Source of the DNA: Novosphingobium nitrogenifigens DSM 19370
Lineage (GTDB): Bacteria; Pseudomonadota; Alphaproteobacteria; Sphingomonadales; Sphingomonadaceae
Direction: 5' to 3'
NCBI RefSeq assembly: GCF_000192575.1
Contig: NZ_GL876931.1
Span: 246,176-310,175 of the forward strand
Length of the DNA: 64,000 nucleotides
A model generated the notes under the pieces. That model did not search any database. It was not told where the DNA came from and saw nothing but the letters and a program-made list of their open reading frames with translations. Within the stretch, counting starts at the first letter, position 1. Every line of letters starts with the position of its first letter. The translations under genes were made by a program, and so were the position numbers. Positions 54,757 through 63,808 of the stretch are shown here, one piece after another.

Positions 54757-56025
54757 ATGATGAGTTCACCTGCCGATACCGCAGTCCCGCCTTCAGCTCC
54801 GCTTCAGCGCGGGGCATGGACGGCTCTCGTCGCGCTGAGCCTGATGTTCTTCCTGCTGATGGCCGGGACGTTCAATTCGCTGGGGCAGGTGCTGCCTTCG
54901 ATGGTCAAGGACCTCGACATGAACTGGAGCCAGGCCGGGCTCGGGTTCGCCTTGCTCGGCCTTGCCTGTGGCGGGGCAAGTCCCTTGCCTGCGCTTGGTA
55001 TCCGCTGGCTGGGGGTGCGGACAACGCTGGCACTGGGCGCGCTGGTGCTGGCGCTGTCCTTTGCCGCGATGGCGGTCGCGGGCAGTGCGTCGGTCTATTA
55101 CGCCGGGGCGTTCGCGCTCGGCGTCGGGTTCTGTCTGGTAGGGCCGATTCCGGCGGTCGACGTTCTGGGATCGGTGTTCGGCGCGCGGCAGTCGCTGGCG
55201 ATCGGGATCTATTTCGCGGTCGGGAATGTGGGGGCGGTCTGCGGCCCGTTGATGTTCTATACCGTGCATCAGCTGACGGGCGGCTGGCGCAGCTATTGGC
55301 TGCTCTGGGTGGCTGCCTCGATCGCTGTCGGTGCCTTTGCCGCGATCGCTGCGGGCAATGCCGCTCATGCAGCGCGCCGGGCCGGGGCGGAAGCGGCCGG
55401 AACAGCGGTCGCGCGGGTGCCCCTGCGGGACTTGTTCCGGCACATGCCCTTGCAGTTCTGGGTTTTGGCCGGGGCCTATACGACATGCCTTGCCGTCGAC
55501 ACGATCTTTCACAGCTTCGTGTTTCAGCATTTGATGGAACGGGGCGTGACGCAGGGCCTCGCAACCGGGGCGATGAGCGGGGCAGCGGCGGTCGCGGCGA
55601 TCGCCTCGGCTTTGGGCGGGGCTGCGGGCCAGAAACTGCCCGCGCGGTTCCTGACGATCGTGTCGCTGCTCGCGCTGGCGGCGAGCATGGTCATCCTGAC
55701 GCTGCCGACCGGAGTGGCGACGGTGCTGGGCTTTGTCGTTGCCTTCGGGTGCGGGGTCGGCGTGTGCAAGGTCGCGGTGGTCGAAATGCTGCGCGGGTGG
55801 TTCAACGACGCGCTGCTGCTCGAACTTTATGCGGTGATGACCTGGGTGGCGACGGCGGCGGCACTGGGGCCGAGCGTGGGCGGGCGCCTGCGCGATGCGA
55901 CCGGGACGTTCGCGCCGATTTTCGACCTTTCCGCGCTGGGCTGCGTCGGCATCGTGATTCTGCTCGCGCTGGTGCGGCGTCCGCGTTCGTCGGTTGTCAC
56001 CGACAGCCCTGCCATCGCGGCCTGA
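54757..56025 (+). CDS. MFS transporter
   Basis: 422 aa with about 12 membrane segments, beginning LVALSLMFFLLMAGTFNSLGQVL and with the RLGVRT-type loop between TM2 and TM3 replaced by GIRWLGVRTTLALG. Located between two amidohydrolases, so it probably imports the substrate of this cluster or exports a product. Family-level substrate cannot be assigned. Confidence 0.85.
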   Translation: MMSSPADTAVPPSAPLQRGAWTALVALSLMFFLLMAGTFNSLGQVLPSMVKDLDMNWSQAGLGFALLGLACGGASPLPALGIRWLGVRTTLALGALVLALSFAAMAVAGSASVYYAGAFALGVGFCLVGPIPAVDVLGSVFGARQSLAIGIYFAVGNVGAVCGPLMFYTVHQLTGGWRSYWLLWVAASIAVGAFAAIAAGNAAHAARRAGAEAAGTAVARVPLRDLFRHMPLQFWVLAGAYTTCLAVDTIFHSFVFQHLMERGVTQGLATGAMSGAAAVAAIASALGGAAGQKLPARFLTIVSLLALAASMVILTLPTGVATVLGFVVAFGCGVGVCKVAVVEMLRGWFNDALLLELYAVMTWVATAAALGPSVGGRLRDATGTFAPIFDLSALGCVGIVILLALVRRPRSSVVTDSPAIAA

Positions 56026-56038
56026 AACGGGGATAACG

Positions 56039-57418
56039 ATGACGCGGATCGCCGCCGATACCCTGATCACCGGCGCCTGTCTGGTGACGATGGACGCGAC
56101 GCGGCGGATCCTTGCCGACGGGGCTCTCGCCATGGCGGGCGACCGTATCGTCGCGGTTGGCCCCAGTGCCGAAGTCGAAGCGGTGGTCACAGCCCGGACG
56201 CGGATCGATGCGCGGGGCAAGCTGGTCACGCCGGGGCTCGTCAACGGGCACGTCCATCTGACCGAAACGCTGATCCGGGGCTTCATTCCCGAAGATCTCG
56301 ACTTTGCCGAGGGCCTGTTCGGCTGGGTCATCCCGCTTTACGAAGCGCACAGCGCCGAAGAACAGGCGCTCGCCGCGCAATTGGCAGTCGTTGCCATGCT
56401 GACGAGCGGGACGACCACCTTCATCGAAGGGGGAACGCTGCTCGAACCCGATGCAGTGTGGGACGCGATCGCGCCGATGGGCATACGCGGGCGCATGGGC
56501 CGCTGGATCATGGATCGCGCGTTCGATCCCGCCGCCGATCAGGGCGCGCTGACCGACAAGGCGATTGCGACGATCGCGGCGGACCTTGATCGCCATGCCG
56601 GGAATGAGGGACTGCTGCGCGCATGGCCGCTGCTGGTCGGGCATTCTACCAATACGCCCGAGTTGTGGCAGGCGGCGAGCGCGATGGCGCGCGAACGCGG
56701 GCTCGGTCTTGCCGCGCATATGAGCCCGGACCCGGCGGACCCGGAATTCTATCGCGCCACTTACGGGTGCAGCCCGGTCGAATGGCTCGACCGGATCGGT
56801 GTGCTGGGCGATCATCTTTCGCTGGTGCACATGGTCCATGTCGACCGTGACGAACTCGATGCGCTGGCGCGGACGGGCACCAACGTGGTGTTCTGTCCCG
56901 GTGCCGCGATGCGCGGCGGCTATGGTGCGGGGCCATGTGGACTTCATGCCGAAATGGTCGCGGGCGGGGTCAATCTCCTGCTCGGCACCGATGGCGGCGA
57001 CCGTCACGACATGTGGCAACAGGGCATGATGATGGCCGGGCTCCTGCGCGATGCGCGCCGCTCGCCCGCGCTGATCACGGCCGAGCAGGTGCTCGAGATG
57101 CTGACGCTGGGCGGTACGCGGGCGGCGGGTTTGGGCGGGCAAGTCGGGGCGCTGGCCGTCGGTTATCAGGCCGACGTGGTGCTGATCGATACCGACCGGC
57201 CGGAAATGGTCCCGCTGTGGCACCCTCCGCGCCATCTGGTGTGGTCGGGCGACGGGCGAATGGTCGATTCCGTTTGGGTCGCGGGCAGGCAGGTCGTGGG
57301 TGGCGGTCGTTGCCTGACGATCGATCAGGATCGCCTGTTCGCGCAAGCCCGCGCCATGGCGCCGGGTATCGTCGAGCGGGTCGGCCTGCCGCTCAAGAGC
57401 CCCTGGCCGATGTCCTGA
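56039..57418 (+). CDS. Amidohydrolase (Atz/Trz-like), paralogue 2
   Basis: 459 aa. Ligands: His71 and His73 in VNGHVHLTE, His227 in AAHMSPDPAD, His264 in LVHMVHVDRDEL and Asp318 in LLGTDGGDRHD; C-terminal GALAVGYQADVVLID. It shares the GPSAEV, GIRGRxGxW(V/I)xDRAF and HMSPDPAD segments with paralogue 1 but diverges at the substrate-side loops (DGGDRHDMWQQG versus DGNNNGNAADIM). Probably a second deaminase or ring amidohydrolase acting before or after the first. It is preceded by the MFS gene with a 13-nt gap. Confidence 0.85.
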   Translation: MTRIAADTLITGACLVTMDATRRILADGALAMAGDRIVAVGPSAEVEAVVTARTRIDARGKLVTPGLVNGHVHLTETLIRGFIPEDLDFAEGLFGWVIPLYEAHSAEEQALAAQLAVVAMLTSGTTTFIEGGTLLEPDAVWDAIAPMGIRGRMGRWIMDRAFDPAADQGALTDKAIATIAADLDRHAGNEGLLRAWPLLVGHSTNTPELWQAASAMARERGLGLAAHMSPDPADPEFYRATYGCSPVEWLDRIGVLGDHLSLVHMVHVDRDELDALARTGTNVVFCPGAAMRGGYGAGPCGLHAEMVAGGVNLLLGTDGGDRHDMWQQGMMMAGLLRDARRSPALITAEQVLEMLTLGGTRAAGLGGQVGALAVGYQADVVLIDTDRPEMVPLWHPPRHLVWSGDGRMVDSVWVAGRQVVGGGRCLTIDQDRLFAQARAMAPGIVERVGLPLKSPWPMS

Positions 57419-57474
57419 TCATCCTGTTTTTCGGCACTTGTCCGTGCCGGCCTTTTCCAACGGAGCCTTTCGCC

Positions 57475-58290
57475 ATGCCGTACCAGTCGATCACCGTTGC
57501 GCCGGTCACGCCCGTGATCGGGGCGGAAGTGTCAGGGGTGGACCTGACCCGCCCGCTCGACGAGACGCAGATTGCCGAGATCAAGCGCGCCTTTGCCGAA
57601 CATCTCGTGATCTTTTTCCGGGATCAGCCGGTCGGCCACGACGATCACATTCGTCTCGCCCGCTATTTCGGCGGCGTCCATATCGCGCCCAGCACCGCGC
57701 CCTGGCAAGTGCCCGGCGTGCCCGAAGTGACGATCATCCATGCCGACGAGAACAGCACGTTCGTCGCGGGCGAGGACTGGCATTCGGACATGAGCTGCGA
57801 CGATGCGCCGCCGTTGGGGTCGATCCTTTACCTGCACACCATTCCCCCGGTCGGTGGCGATACCGTCTTTTCCAACATGTATGCGGCCTATGACGCGCTG
57901 TCGGACCGGATGAAGGCCTATCTCGACGGACTGACTGCCGTGCATGACGCGGTGCTCGGGTTCGGCGGGATCACGCCCGAAGGGATGAAGTTGCCGCGCA
58001 ATTCGCATCCGGTCATTCGCACTCACCCCGAAACCGGGCGCAAGGCGATTTTCGTCAATCGCGGTTTCACCACCCGGATCGAAGGCGTGCCGGATATCGA
58101 AAGCCGGTCGATCCTTTCCTATCTCTACGAACATGTGCAGCATCCCCAGTTCCAGTGCCGCTTTCGCTGGCAACCGCATTCGATCGCGTTCTGGGACAAT
58201 CGCTGTGCGCAGCATTCGGCGATCTGGGACTATTTCCCGCAGCGCCGTTCGGGTTTCCGCGTCCAGATTCTGGGCGACAAACCGGTGTGA
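57475..58290 (+). CDS. TauD/TfdA family Fe(II)/2-oxoglutarate dioxygenase
   Basis: 271 aa from ATG 57475 (GGAG upstream). Typical TauD opening (ITVAPVTPVIGAEVSGVDLT), iron ligands His103/Asp105 in EDWHSDMSCDD and distal His247 in NRCAQHSAIWDY, 2-oxoglutarate arginine in RRSGFRVQI. It oxidises a small organic substrate, and its position at the end of the Rut-like operon suggests a side-chain oxidation in the same pathway. Confidence 0.92.
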   Translation: MPYQSITVAPVTPVIGAEVSGVDLTRPLDETQIAEIKRAFAEHLVIFFRDQPVGHDDHIRLARYFGGVHIAPSTAPWQVPGVPEVTIIHADENSTFVAGEDWHSDMSCDDAPPLGSILYLHTIPPVGGDTVFSNMYAAYDALSDRMKAYLDGLTAVHDAVLGFGGITPEGMKLPRNSHPVIRTHPETGRKAIFVNRGFTTRIEGVPDIESRSILSYLYEHVQHPQFQCRFRWQPHSIAFWDNRCAQHSAIWDYFPQRRSGFRVQILGDKPV

Positions 58291-58493
58291 ACGGCAGGGG
58301 GCGCTGCGCGATCAAGTTCTAGGGCGTGGACGGCCAAGAACGCGGCAGGCAAACCGGCGATTGTGGCAACAACACGAAAGGCCCGCGTCGGGCAGGCGCG
58401 GGGAACGATGACGGGAGAGCAGCCGCCGGTCGCGCGGGCTGTCTGGGAAAAAGGCAGACAAGATTCTGTCGTCCATAAAAAAGGGGGGAAACC

Positions 58494-60830
58494 ATGCGCT
58501 CTCGGTCTGTAACCAAGCCGACCGTTCCCATGTCGGCGGTACTCGCGTCGGCCTCGCTTCTTGCGCTGGCCGTGCCCCAGATGGCGTGGGCCGCCGATCC
58601 GGCGCCGCCTGCGCCCGCACCCGAACCTGTCGCCGGTAGCGGCGAACAGATCGCGGACATCGTCGTCGTCGGCGAAAAGCGCGCGGTCAATCTGCAATCC
58701 GCGCCGCTCGCCATCAGCGCGATCAGCGCCGACGCCTTGCGCGAACGCAATGTGGTCGACGTCGCCGACCTCAACGGTTTCGTGCCTGGCCTCACCGTGT
58801 CGAAAAGCGAAGGCAACGAACGTGTCATCGCCATTCGCGGGATCGGCTATGAAACCGCGCAGAATCCCAATTCCCAGCCCGGCGTCGCGTTCCACATCGA
58901 CGGGGTCTATATCGCCCATGTCGTCGCTCTCAACCAGGACCTGCTCGACGTCGACCACGTCGAAGTCCTGCGCGGGCCGCAGGGCACCGTGTTCGGCCAG
59001 ACATCGACCGGCGGTGCGATCAATGTGATCACGCGCAAGCCGGTGTTCGATCGCTATACCGGCGAAGCGAGCGTCAGTTACGGCAATTACAACTACGTCC
59101 GCACCGAAGGCACGCTCAACGTGCCTCTGGCGCAGAACCTCGCCATTCGCGGCACGGTGCAATACTTGCGCCACGACGGTTACGGCTATGCGACGCAAGT
59201 GCCGGGATACAGCAAGTTCGGCCTCGACGATGCCGACGATCTGGGCGCGCATGTCACCTTGCTGTGGCAACCCGAACCGGATTTCAGCGTGGAACTGTCG
59301 GGGCAGTCGTTCGACGCCTGGCGCCATGCCGCCTTGCAGAAGTGCACCTTGTGCAGCACCGATCCGCTTGGCGGAAGCCTGACCTACATTTCCGATCCCA
59401 ATCCCGATCCGCGCGCGGTGACGCAGGATTACGGCGGGCTTTACAAGACCAAGACCCGCATGGCCTATCTGACGGTCAGCAAGACCATCGCGGACAAGGT
59501 CATCGCCAAGTCGGTCTCTGCCTATCAGTATCTGGACAAGAACCAGACCGGCGACAACGACCGCTACGCCTATGCCAACTATTACGACAATCTCGTTCGC
59601 TGGCGCGACTACAGCAGCACGTATTCCGAAGAGCTGTCGTTCGCATCGACGCCCAACAAGCATTTTGAATGGGTCGTCGGGGCGTTCTGGCTGCGGCAGA
59701 ATGCCTTGCAGGACATTCTCGAATATTCGAGCAACGGTTTCGCGACCGATCCGTCGAACGGACAGGCGACCAACTTCCAGACCAACAGCCCCTATCAGCA
59801 CACGACATGGGCCGGATATGGTCAGGGCATCTGGCACGCGACGCCAAAGCTCGACCTGATTGCGGGTGCCCGGTACAACTGGGACCGCGTGACGGCACAA
59901 CCGGTGCAGTATTTTGCGGTCGTTCCCCCGCGCGCCACCGAAAGCGCGGCGGTAACCGGCAAAGTCAGCGTGCAGTACCAGATCGATCCTTCGCACATGG
60001 TCTATGTGACCGGGTCCAAGGGATACAAACCGACCGGCGTGACCTTTGCTGCGGACTCGCTGTGGGTGAAGAGCGCCTACAAGAAGGAAACCGTCTGGGC
60101 GGCGGAAATCGGGACAAAGAACGACTTCTTCGGCAAGAAACTGCGGCTGAACGTTGCGGGCTATTACTACTGGTACGATGATTACCAGTTCACTGCCGAA
60201 GATCCCATTCCCTATGGCGGCGGCACGGCCAATATCCCCAAGGCGGAAATCTACGGCCTTGAATTCGAAGGCATGTGGGCCGCGACCCGGCACCTGAAAT
60301 TCGACGGGACGCTCGCGCTCGCCGACGGCAAGTTCAAGGGCGACTATTACGCCATCGACCGCCAGACGGCGCAGGATGTACGCGCGACGACATATGCCTC
60401 GCTCGGCTATCCGGCGGCCTGGTATTACGATTCGCGCGTGATCGCCGCCGTCGAGGCTGCCGCGCAGAACACCAATGGGCACAAGATCCCCAAGCTGCCG
60501 GGCGTTCAGGGCAATATCGCGGCGACCTATACTACCGATCTTGGCCCCGGTCAGCTTACGTTCAGGGGCGAAGTGGTCTATCGGGGCAAGTTCAATAGCC
60601 GCATTTTCAATGTCGCGCAGTACGATACGATTCCCTCTTACACGCTCGGCAATCTCTATATCGAGTACAAGCCGAACAATTCGATGTTCACGTTCTCGTT
60701 TACGGCCACCAACGTGACCGACACTCTGGGCGTCAGCAACAAGTTTGCGGACCCCTATGGCTCGGGCACGACCAGTGTCGAATATATCCCGCCGCGCCAG
60801 GTCTTCGGCACGGTCAAAATGAAGTTCTGA
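58494..60830 (+). CDS. TonB-dependent receptor
   Basis: 778 aa. Signal peptide (ASASLLALAVPQMAWA), plug domain IVVVGEKRAVNLQSAPLAIS with IRGIGYETAQN, FHIDGVYIAHV and VEVLRGPQGTVFGQTSTGG; barrel ends with terminal aromatic F (TVKMKF). Belongs to the broad sphingomonad receptor family. As the last gene of the Rut-like cluster (203 nt after TauD) it probably takes up the substrate into the periplasm. A strong terminator follows. Confidence 0.94.
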   Translation: MRSRSVTKPTVPMSAVLASASLLALAVPQMAWAADPAPPAPAPEPVAGSGEQIADIVVVGEKRAVNLQSAPLAISAISADALRERNVVDVADLNGFVPGLTVSKSEGNERVIAIRGIGYETAQNPNSQPGVAFHIDGVYIAHVVALNQDLLDVDHVEVLRGPQGTVFGQTSTGGAINVITRKPVFDRYTGEASVSYGNYNYVRTEGTLNVPLAQNLAIRGTVQYLRHDGYGYATQVPGYSKFGLDDADDLGAHVTLLWQPEPDFSVELSGQSFDAWRHAALQKCTLCSTDPLGGSLTYISDPNPDPRAVTQDYGGLYKTKTRMAYLTVSKTIADKVIAKSVSAYQYLDKNQTGDNDRYAYANYYDNLVRWRDYSSTYSEELSFASTPNKHFEWVVGAFWLRQNALQDILEYSSNGFATDPSNGQATNFQTNSPYQHTTWAGYGQGIWHATPKLDLIAGARYNWDRVTAQPVQYFAVVPPRATESAAVTGKVSVQYQIDPSHMVYVTGSKGYKPTGVTFAADSLWVKSAYKKETVWAAEIGTKNDFFGKKLRLNVAGYYYWYDDYQFTAEDPIPYGGGTANIPKAEIYGLEFEGMWAATRHLKFDGTLALADGKFKGDYYAIDRQTAQDVRATTYASLGYPAAWYYDSRVIAAVEAAAQNTNGHKIPKLPGVQGNIAATYTTDLGPGQLTFRGEVVYRGKFNSRIFNVAQYDTIPSYTLGNLYIEYKPNNSMFTFSFTATNVTDTLGVSNKFADPYGSGTTSVEYIPPRQVFGTVKMKF

Positions 60831-60854
60831 TCTCGACCCTTCGGTCGGTCGCAG

Positions 60855-60890
60855 AAAAGGCGCGGCGGGACACCCCGTCGCGCCTTTTTT
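60855..60890 (+). terminator. Rho-independent terminator after the TonB receptor
   Basis: AAAAGGCGCG (60855-60864) pairs with CGCGCCTTTT (60879-60888), extended by CGGG/CCCG, and six T end at 60890. It closes the Rut-like cluster. Confidence 0.93.
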
Positions 60891-61026
60891 GATGGGGTTC
60901 GTCGCTCAAAAGTGGGAAGCCTTCCAGACGCCCTCTACGGCGCGTGGACAAATTCGAGCGGCAGGTTGCGCCCCAGTTGCAGACATAAGTAGTTGCATTC
61001 ATAGTAGATGGCGGAAGGAGTAGGAT

Positions 61027-61395
61027 GTGCCGAAGCGGCTGACCGATCGATACGATGTCGACGCCATCCGGTTTACGCGAGCGGCGCCGCAAAAAGCCCT
61101 GGCCCGTGATTTATTAGGTGTAGTCGATTCAATCCGTCCGGGGGGATCGGTTTTCTACATCCTATGTGATACTCCGGAGGACTCCGGGGACGAGATCTCG
61201 GTGCTGATCGACGGCGACACCATCATCCATTTTGAGTTGCCGCGCTTGCACTTTAAACGAACTCGCGTTGTTGGCGGACCCCCCACTGATATTCAGATTG
61301 AGTCGCTTGAGGAATTTCGAAAGCGGATCGGACAAGGGCGACGTCGACTGTTGTTGGACAGAGCTGTGGATGACGCCCACAGGCATAGGGCGTAA
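61027..61395 (+). CDS. Hypothetical protein with lower-GC composition
   Basis: 122 aa from GTG 61027 with GGAAGGAG at the right distance upstream. No domain recognised. Composition is about 52-57% GC against about 65% around it, with TTATTAGGTGTA codons unusual for its neighbours, so it may be a recent arrival. It starts soon after the TonB-cluster terminator and ends before the MFS gene on the same strand. The small size and unremarkable sequence make it uncertain, though the start signal is good. Confidence 0.55.
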   Translation: MPKRLTDRYDVDAIRFTRAAPQKALARDLLGVVDSIRPGGSVFYILCDTPEDSGDEISVLIDGDTIIHFELPRLHFKRTRVVGGPPTDIQIESLEEFRKRIGQGRRRLLLDRAVDDAHRHRA

Positions 61396-61565
61396 CGTCC
61401 GCTAACCACCATCTCGGACGCCCCGCTCACCCTTGGATTGACCAAGGTGGGGGCACTCCCTCTCGCCTTGCAAACTTGACCCGGGGCGCCGCCAAATTTG
61501 GCGGGAGGGGGCGGGGTGTTCGTGCGGCCTTCACACACGGGGCAAGCTGCGTTTCAATCCGGTCT

Positions 61566-62798
61566 ATGAGCACAGCCTGCCTCGAGAGTCTTGCCGTCCG
61601 GCCCCGAGAACGATCGGGGGCCGGGGGTGTCGCGCTGGCCGCGACAGTCGGCAACATGTTGGGGATCACCCCCGCGATCAGCGCGACGATCGGCGTGCTG
61701 CTGGTGCCGATCGCGCAGGACTTTCATTGGCCCCGCGCGCAAGTGTCGGGCGTGCTCGGGCTGATTTCGCTGATCAGTGCCGTGGTCTATCCCTGGGTGG
61801 GGCGGGCGATGGATCGGCTCGGCGCGCGAACCATGCTGATCCTCGGCAATCTCGTCTTTGCCGCTTCGGTTGCGGCCCTTGCCCTGTCGCGGCCGAGCGT
61901 GCCCATTTTCTATGGTCTCTTTGCGCTGGTCGGTGTGGCCGGGGCATTCCCGTCGACGGCGATGTTCTGCAAGGCGGTGGCCGACTGGTTTGACGAACGG
62001 CGCGGGCTGATGCTCGGGGTGACGGCGGGGGTGGGTAACGGCGTCGGCGCAACGGTCATGCCGATCCTTGCCGGGGTTCTTCTGGGAACGGTCGGCTGGC
62101 GTGGGGCCTATCTCGGCATTGCCGTGGTTGTCGCGGGGCTGGGGTTTCCGGTCCTGTTTGCTTTCCTGCGCGATGCGCCGCGCGGCAGCGGAGCGCATGG
62201 CGATGCGCTGATGGAAGGGCTCACGCTGGGAGAGGCGGCACGGACGTCGCGGTTCTGGCTGCTCCTTCTCGGCGCGGCGGCCGGGGGCGGGGCGATGACG
62301 GCGGTCTTTACTCATGTCGTCCCGATCCTCACCGATCGCGGCGTGGGGCTGGGCGAGGCGACGGGCATCGTTGCCCTGTTCGCACTGGTCACGGCCGGAT
62401 GGCAGGTCGTTGCCGGGCTCATCATCGATCGCTGGCGCTCGCCCCGGATCATGACGCCGATGTATGCGCTGGCAATCGTCGGGCTGCTGCTGCTGCAATT
62501 TGGCGAAGGAGGGCTGTCCCGTTTTGCTGCCGGGACCATGCTCGGCATCGGCATGGGGGCTGAATATGCCGCGCTTCCCTATTTCATCTCGCGCTTTTTC
62601 GGGTTGCGCCACTTCGGCACGATCACCGGGGCACTTTACGGCGTCGTCATCCTTGTTCAGGGGCTGGCGCCTTTCCTCATGGATATGAGCTTTGACGCGC
62701 GCGGGTCCTATGCGATGGCCAGTGGCGTGACGGCAGTCGTGCTGACCGGGGCCATGGGGCTTTTCGCAATGCTGCCGCGTGCGGAGGCGCAAGAGTGA
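61566..62798 (+). CDS. MFS transporter (OFA/monocarboxylate-like)
   Basis: 410 aa from ATG 61566, about 12 membrane segments starting VALAATVGNMLGITPAISATI, with the PWVGRAMDRLGART loop between TM2 and TM3 and a GLRHFGTITGALYG segment typical of the oxalate/formate and monocarboxylate-type MFS group. Coupled by a GTGA overlap to ribokinase, so ribose or a nucleoside-derived compound is a plausible substrate. Confidence 0.85.
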   Translation: MSTACLESLAVRPRERSGAGGVALAATVGNMLGITPAISATIGVLLVPIAQDFHWPRAQVSGVLGLISLISAVVYPWVGRAMDRLGARTMLILGNLVFAASVAALALSRPSVPIFYGLFALVGVAGAFPSTAMFCKAVADWFDERRGLMLGVTAGVGNGVGATVMPILAGVLLGTVGWRGAYLGIAVVVAGLGFPVLFAFLRDAPRGSGAHGDALMEGLTLGEAARTSRFWLLLLGAAAGGGAMTAVFTHVVPILTDRGVGLGEATGIVALFALVTAGWQVVAGLIIDRWRSPRIMTPMYALAIVGLLLLQFGEGGLSRFAAGTMLGIGMGAEYAALPYFISRFFGLRHFGTITGALYGVVILVQGLAPFLMDMSFDARGSYAMASGVTAVVLTGAMGLFAMLPRAEAQE

Positions 62799-63700
62799 GC
62801 CACGTTCTGGTTTTCGGCAGTGCCAATATGGATGTGGTGGCCCGCGTGCCGCGCCTGCCTTTGCCGGGGGAAACGCTCGCGGCAAGCAGCCTTGCCCATG
62901 TCCCGGGCGGAAAGGGCGCCAATCAGGCGGTCGCGGCGGCACGGTTCGGGGCACCTTGCGAATTGGCGGGAGCCTTGGGGAAGGATGATCACGGCCGATC
63001 GCTTGCCGCCTTTCTCGATCGGGAAGGGATCGCGACCGGACGGCTCGCGCGGGTCGAGGGGCCCTCGGGCCTTGCCCTGATCGCGATCGACGCGGAAGGC
63101 GAAAACCAGATTATCGTCGTGGCCGGGGCCAATGCGCAGGCACAGGCGCCCGACCTTGCGCCGGTCGGCGGCGGACCGCGCCCGGTCGCGCTGGCCCAGT
63201 TCGAATTGCCGGTCGATGAAGTCGAACGGTTCCTCCTTGCCGCGCGACGGGCGGGATGGTTGTCACTGCTCAATGCCGCACCGGCTCTGGCCGAAGCGAC
63301 GCGCCTTGTTGCCTTGCCCGACATTCTCATCGTCAACGAGACCGAACTGGCCGTCTTTGCCGGAGGCAGGGTTCCCGCAGGCGTGGACGAGGCCGCTGCG
63401 CTCGCCGCGCGTTTGCCGCGCAAGGGTGCCATGGCGACGGTCGTGACACTGGGGGCGGACGGTGTCGTCGCTCTGGTCGGCGAAGCCGTGCTGCACGTTC
63501 CAGCCCAAGTGGTCCCGGTGGTCGATACCGTGGGCGCGGGGGATTGTTTCTGCGGCGTTCTCGCCGCCGCTCTTGCCGAAGGGCAGGATCTGGAAGCGGC
63601 CTTGCGCACGGCGGTTGCCGCAGCGGGCCTTGCCGTCCAGCGGCCGGGCGCTGCCGATGCCATGCCCCTGCGTGCGCAAGTGCTCGCGCAGCTGGCCTAG
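62795..63700 (+). CDS. rbsK: Ribokinase
   Basis: 301 aa PfkB-family kinase starting at GTG 62795. VFGSANMDVVARVPRLPLPGET, HVPGGKGANQAVAAAR, DAEGENQIIVVAGAN, LIVNETELAVF and the DTVGAGDCFCGVLAAAL catalytic loop are the ribokinase set. Phosphorylates ribose, or a related sugar, in the cytoplasm. Coupled to the upstream MFS gene. Confidence 0.9.
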   Translation: MSHVLVFGSANMDVVARVPRLPLPGETLAASSLAHVPGGKGANQAVAAARFGAPCELAGALGKDDHGRSLAAFLDREGIATGRLARVEGPSGLALIAIDAEGENQIIVVAGANAQAQAPDLAPVGGGPRPVALAQFELPVDEVERFLLAARRAGWLSLLNAAPALAEATRLVALPDILIVNETELAVFAGGRVPAGVDEAAALAARLPRKGAMATVVTLGADGVVALVGEAVLHVPAQVVPVVDTVGAGDCFCGVLAAALAEGQDLEAALRTAVAAAGLAVQRPGAADAMPLRAQVLAQLA

Positions 63701-63808
63701 CGGGATTGCTCTAACAAGGACGCTCGGCCCTCTTTCCACCGGCCCTGCGGCTTTGACATAATGCCCCGGCCCGGTCGCCAAGGGGCTCATCGGGAATCAG
63801 GATCAGCC

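Noticed and set aside
60891..61026. Possible insertion-sequence remnant
   Set aside because: Short frames with arginine-rich sequence were seen, but no transposase motif or inverted repeats could be supported.
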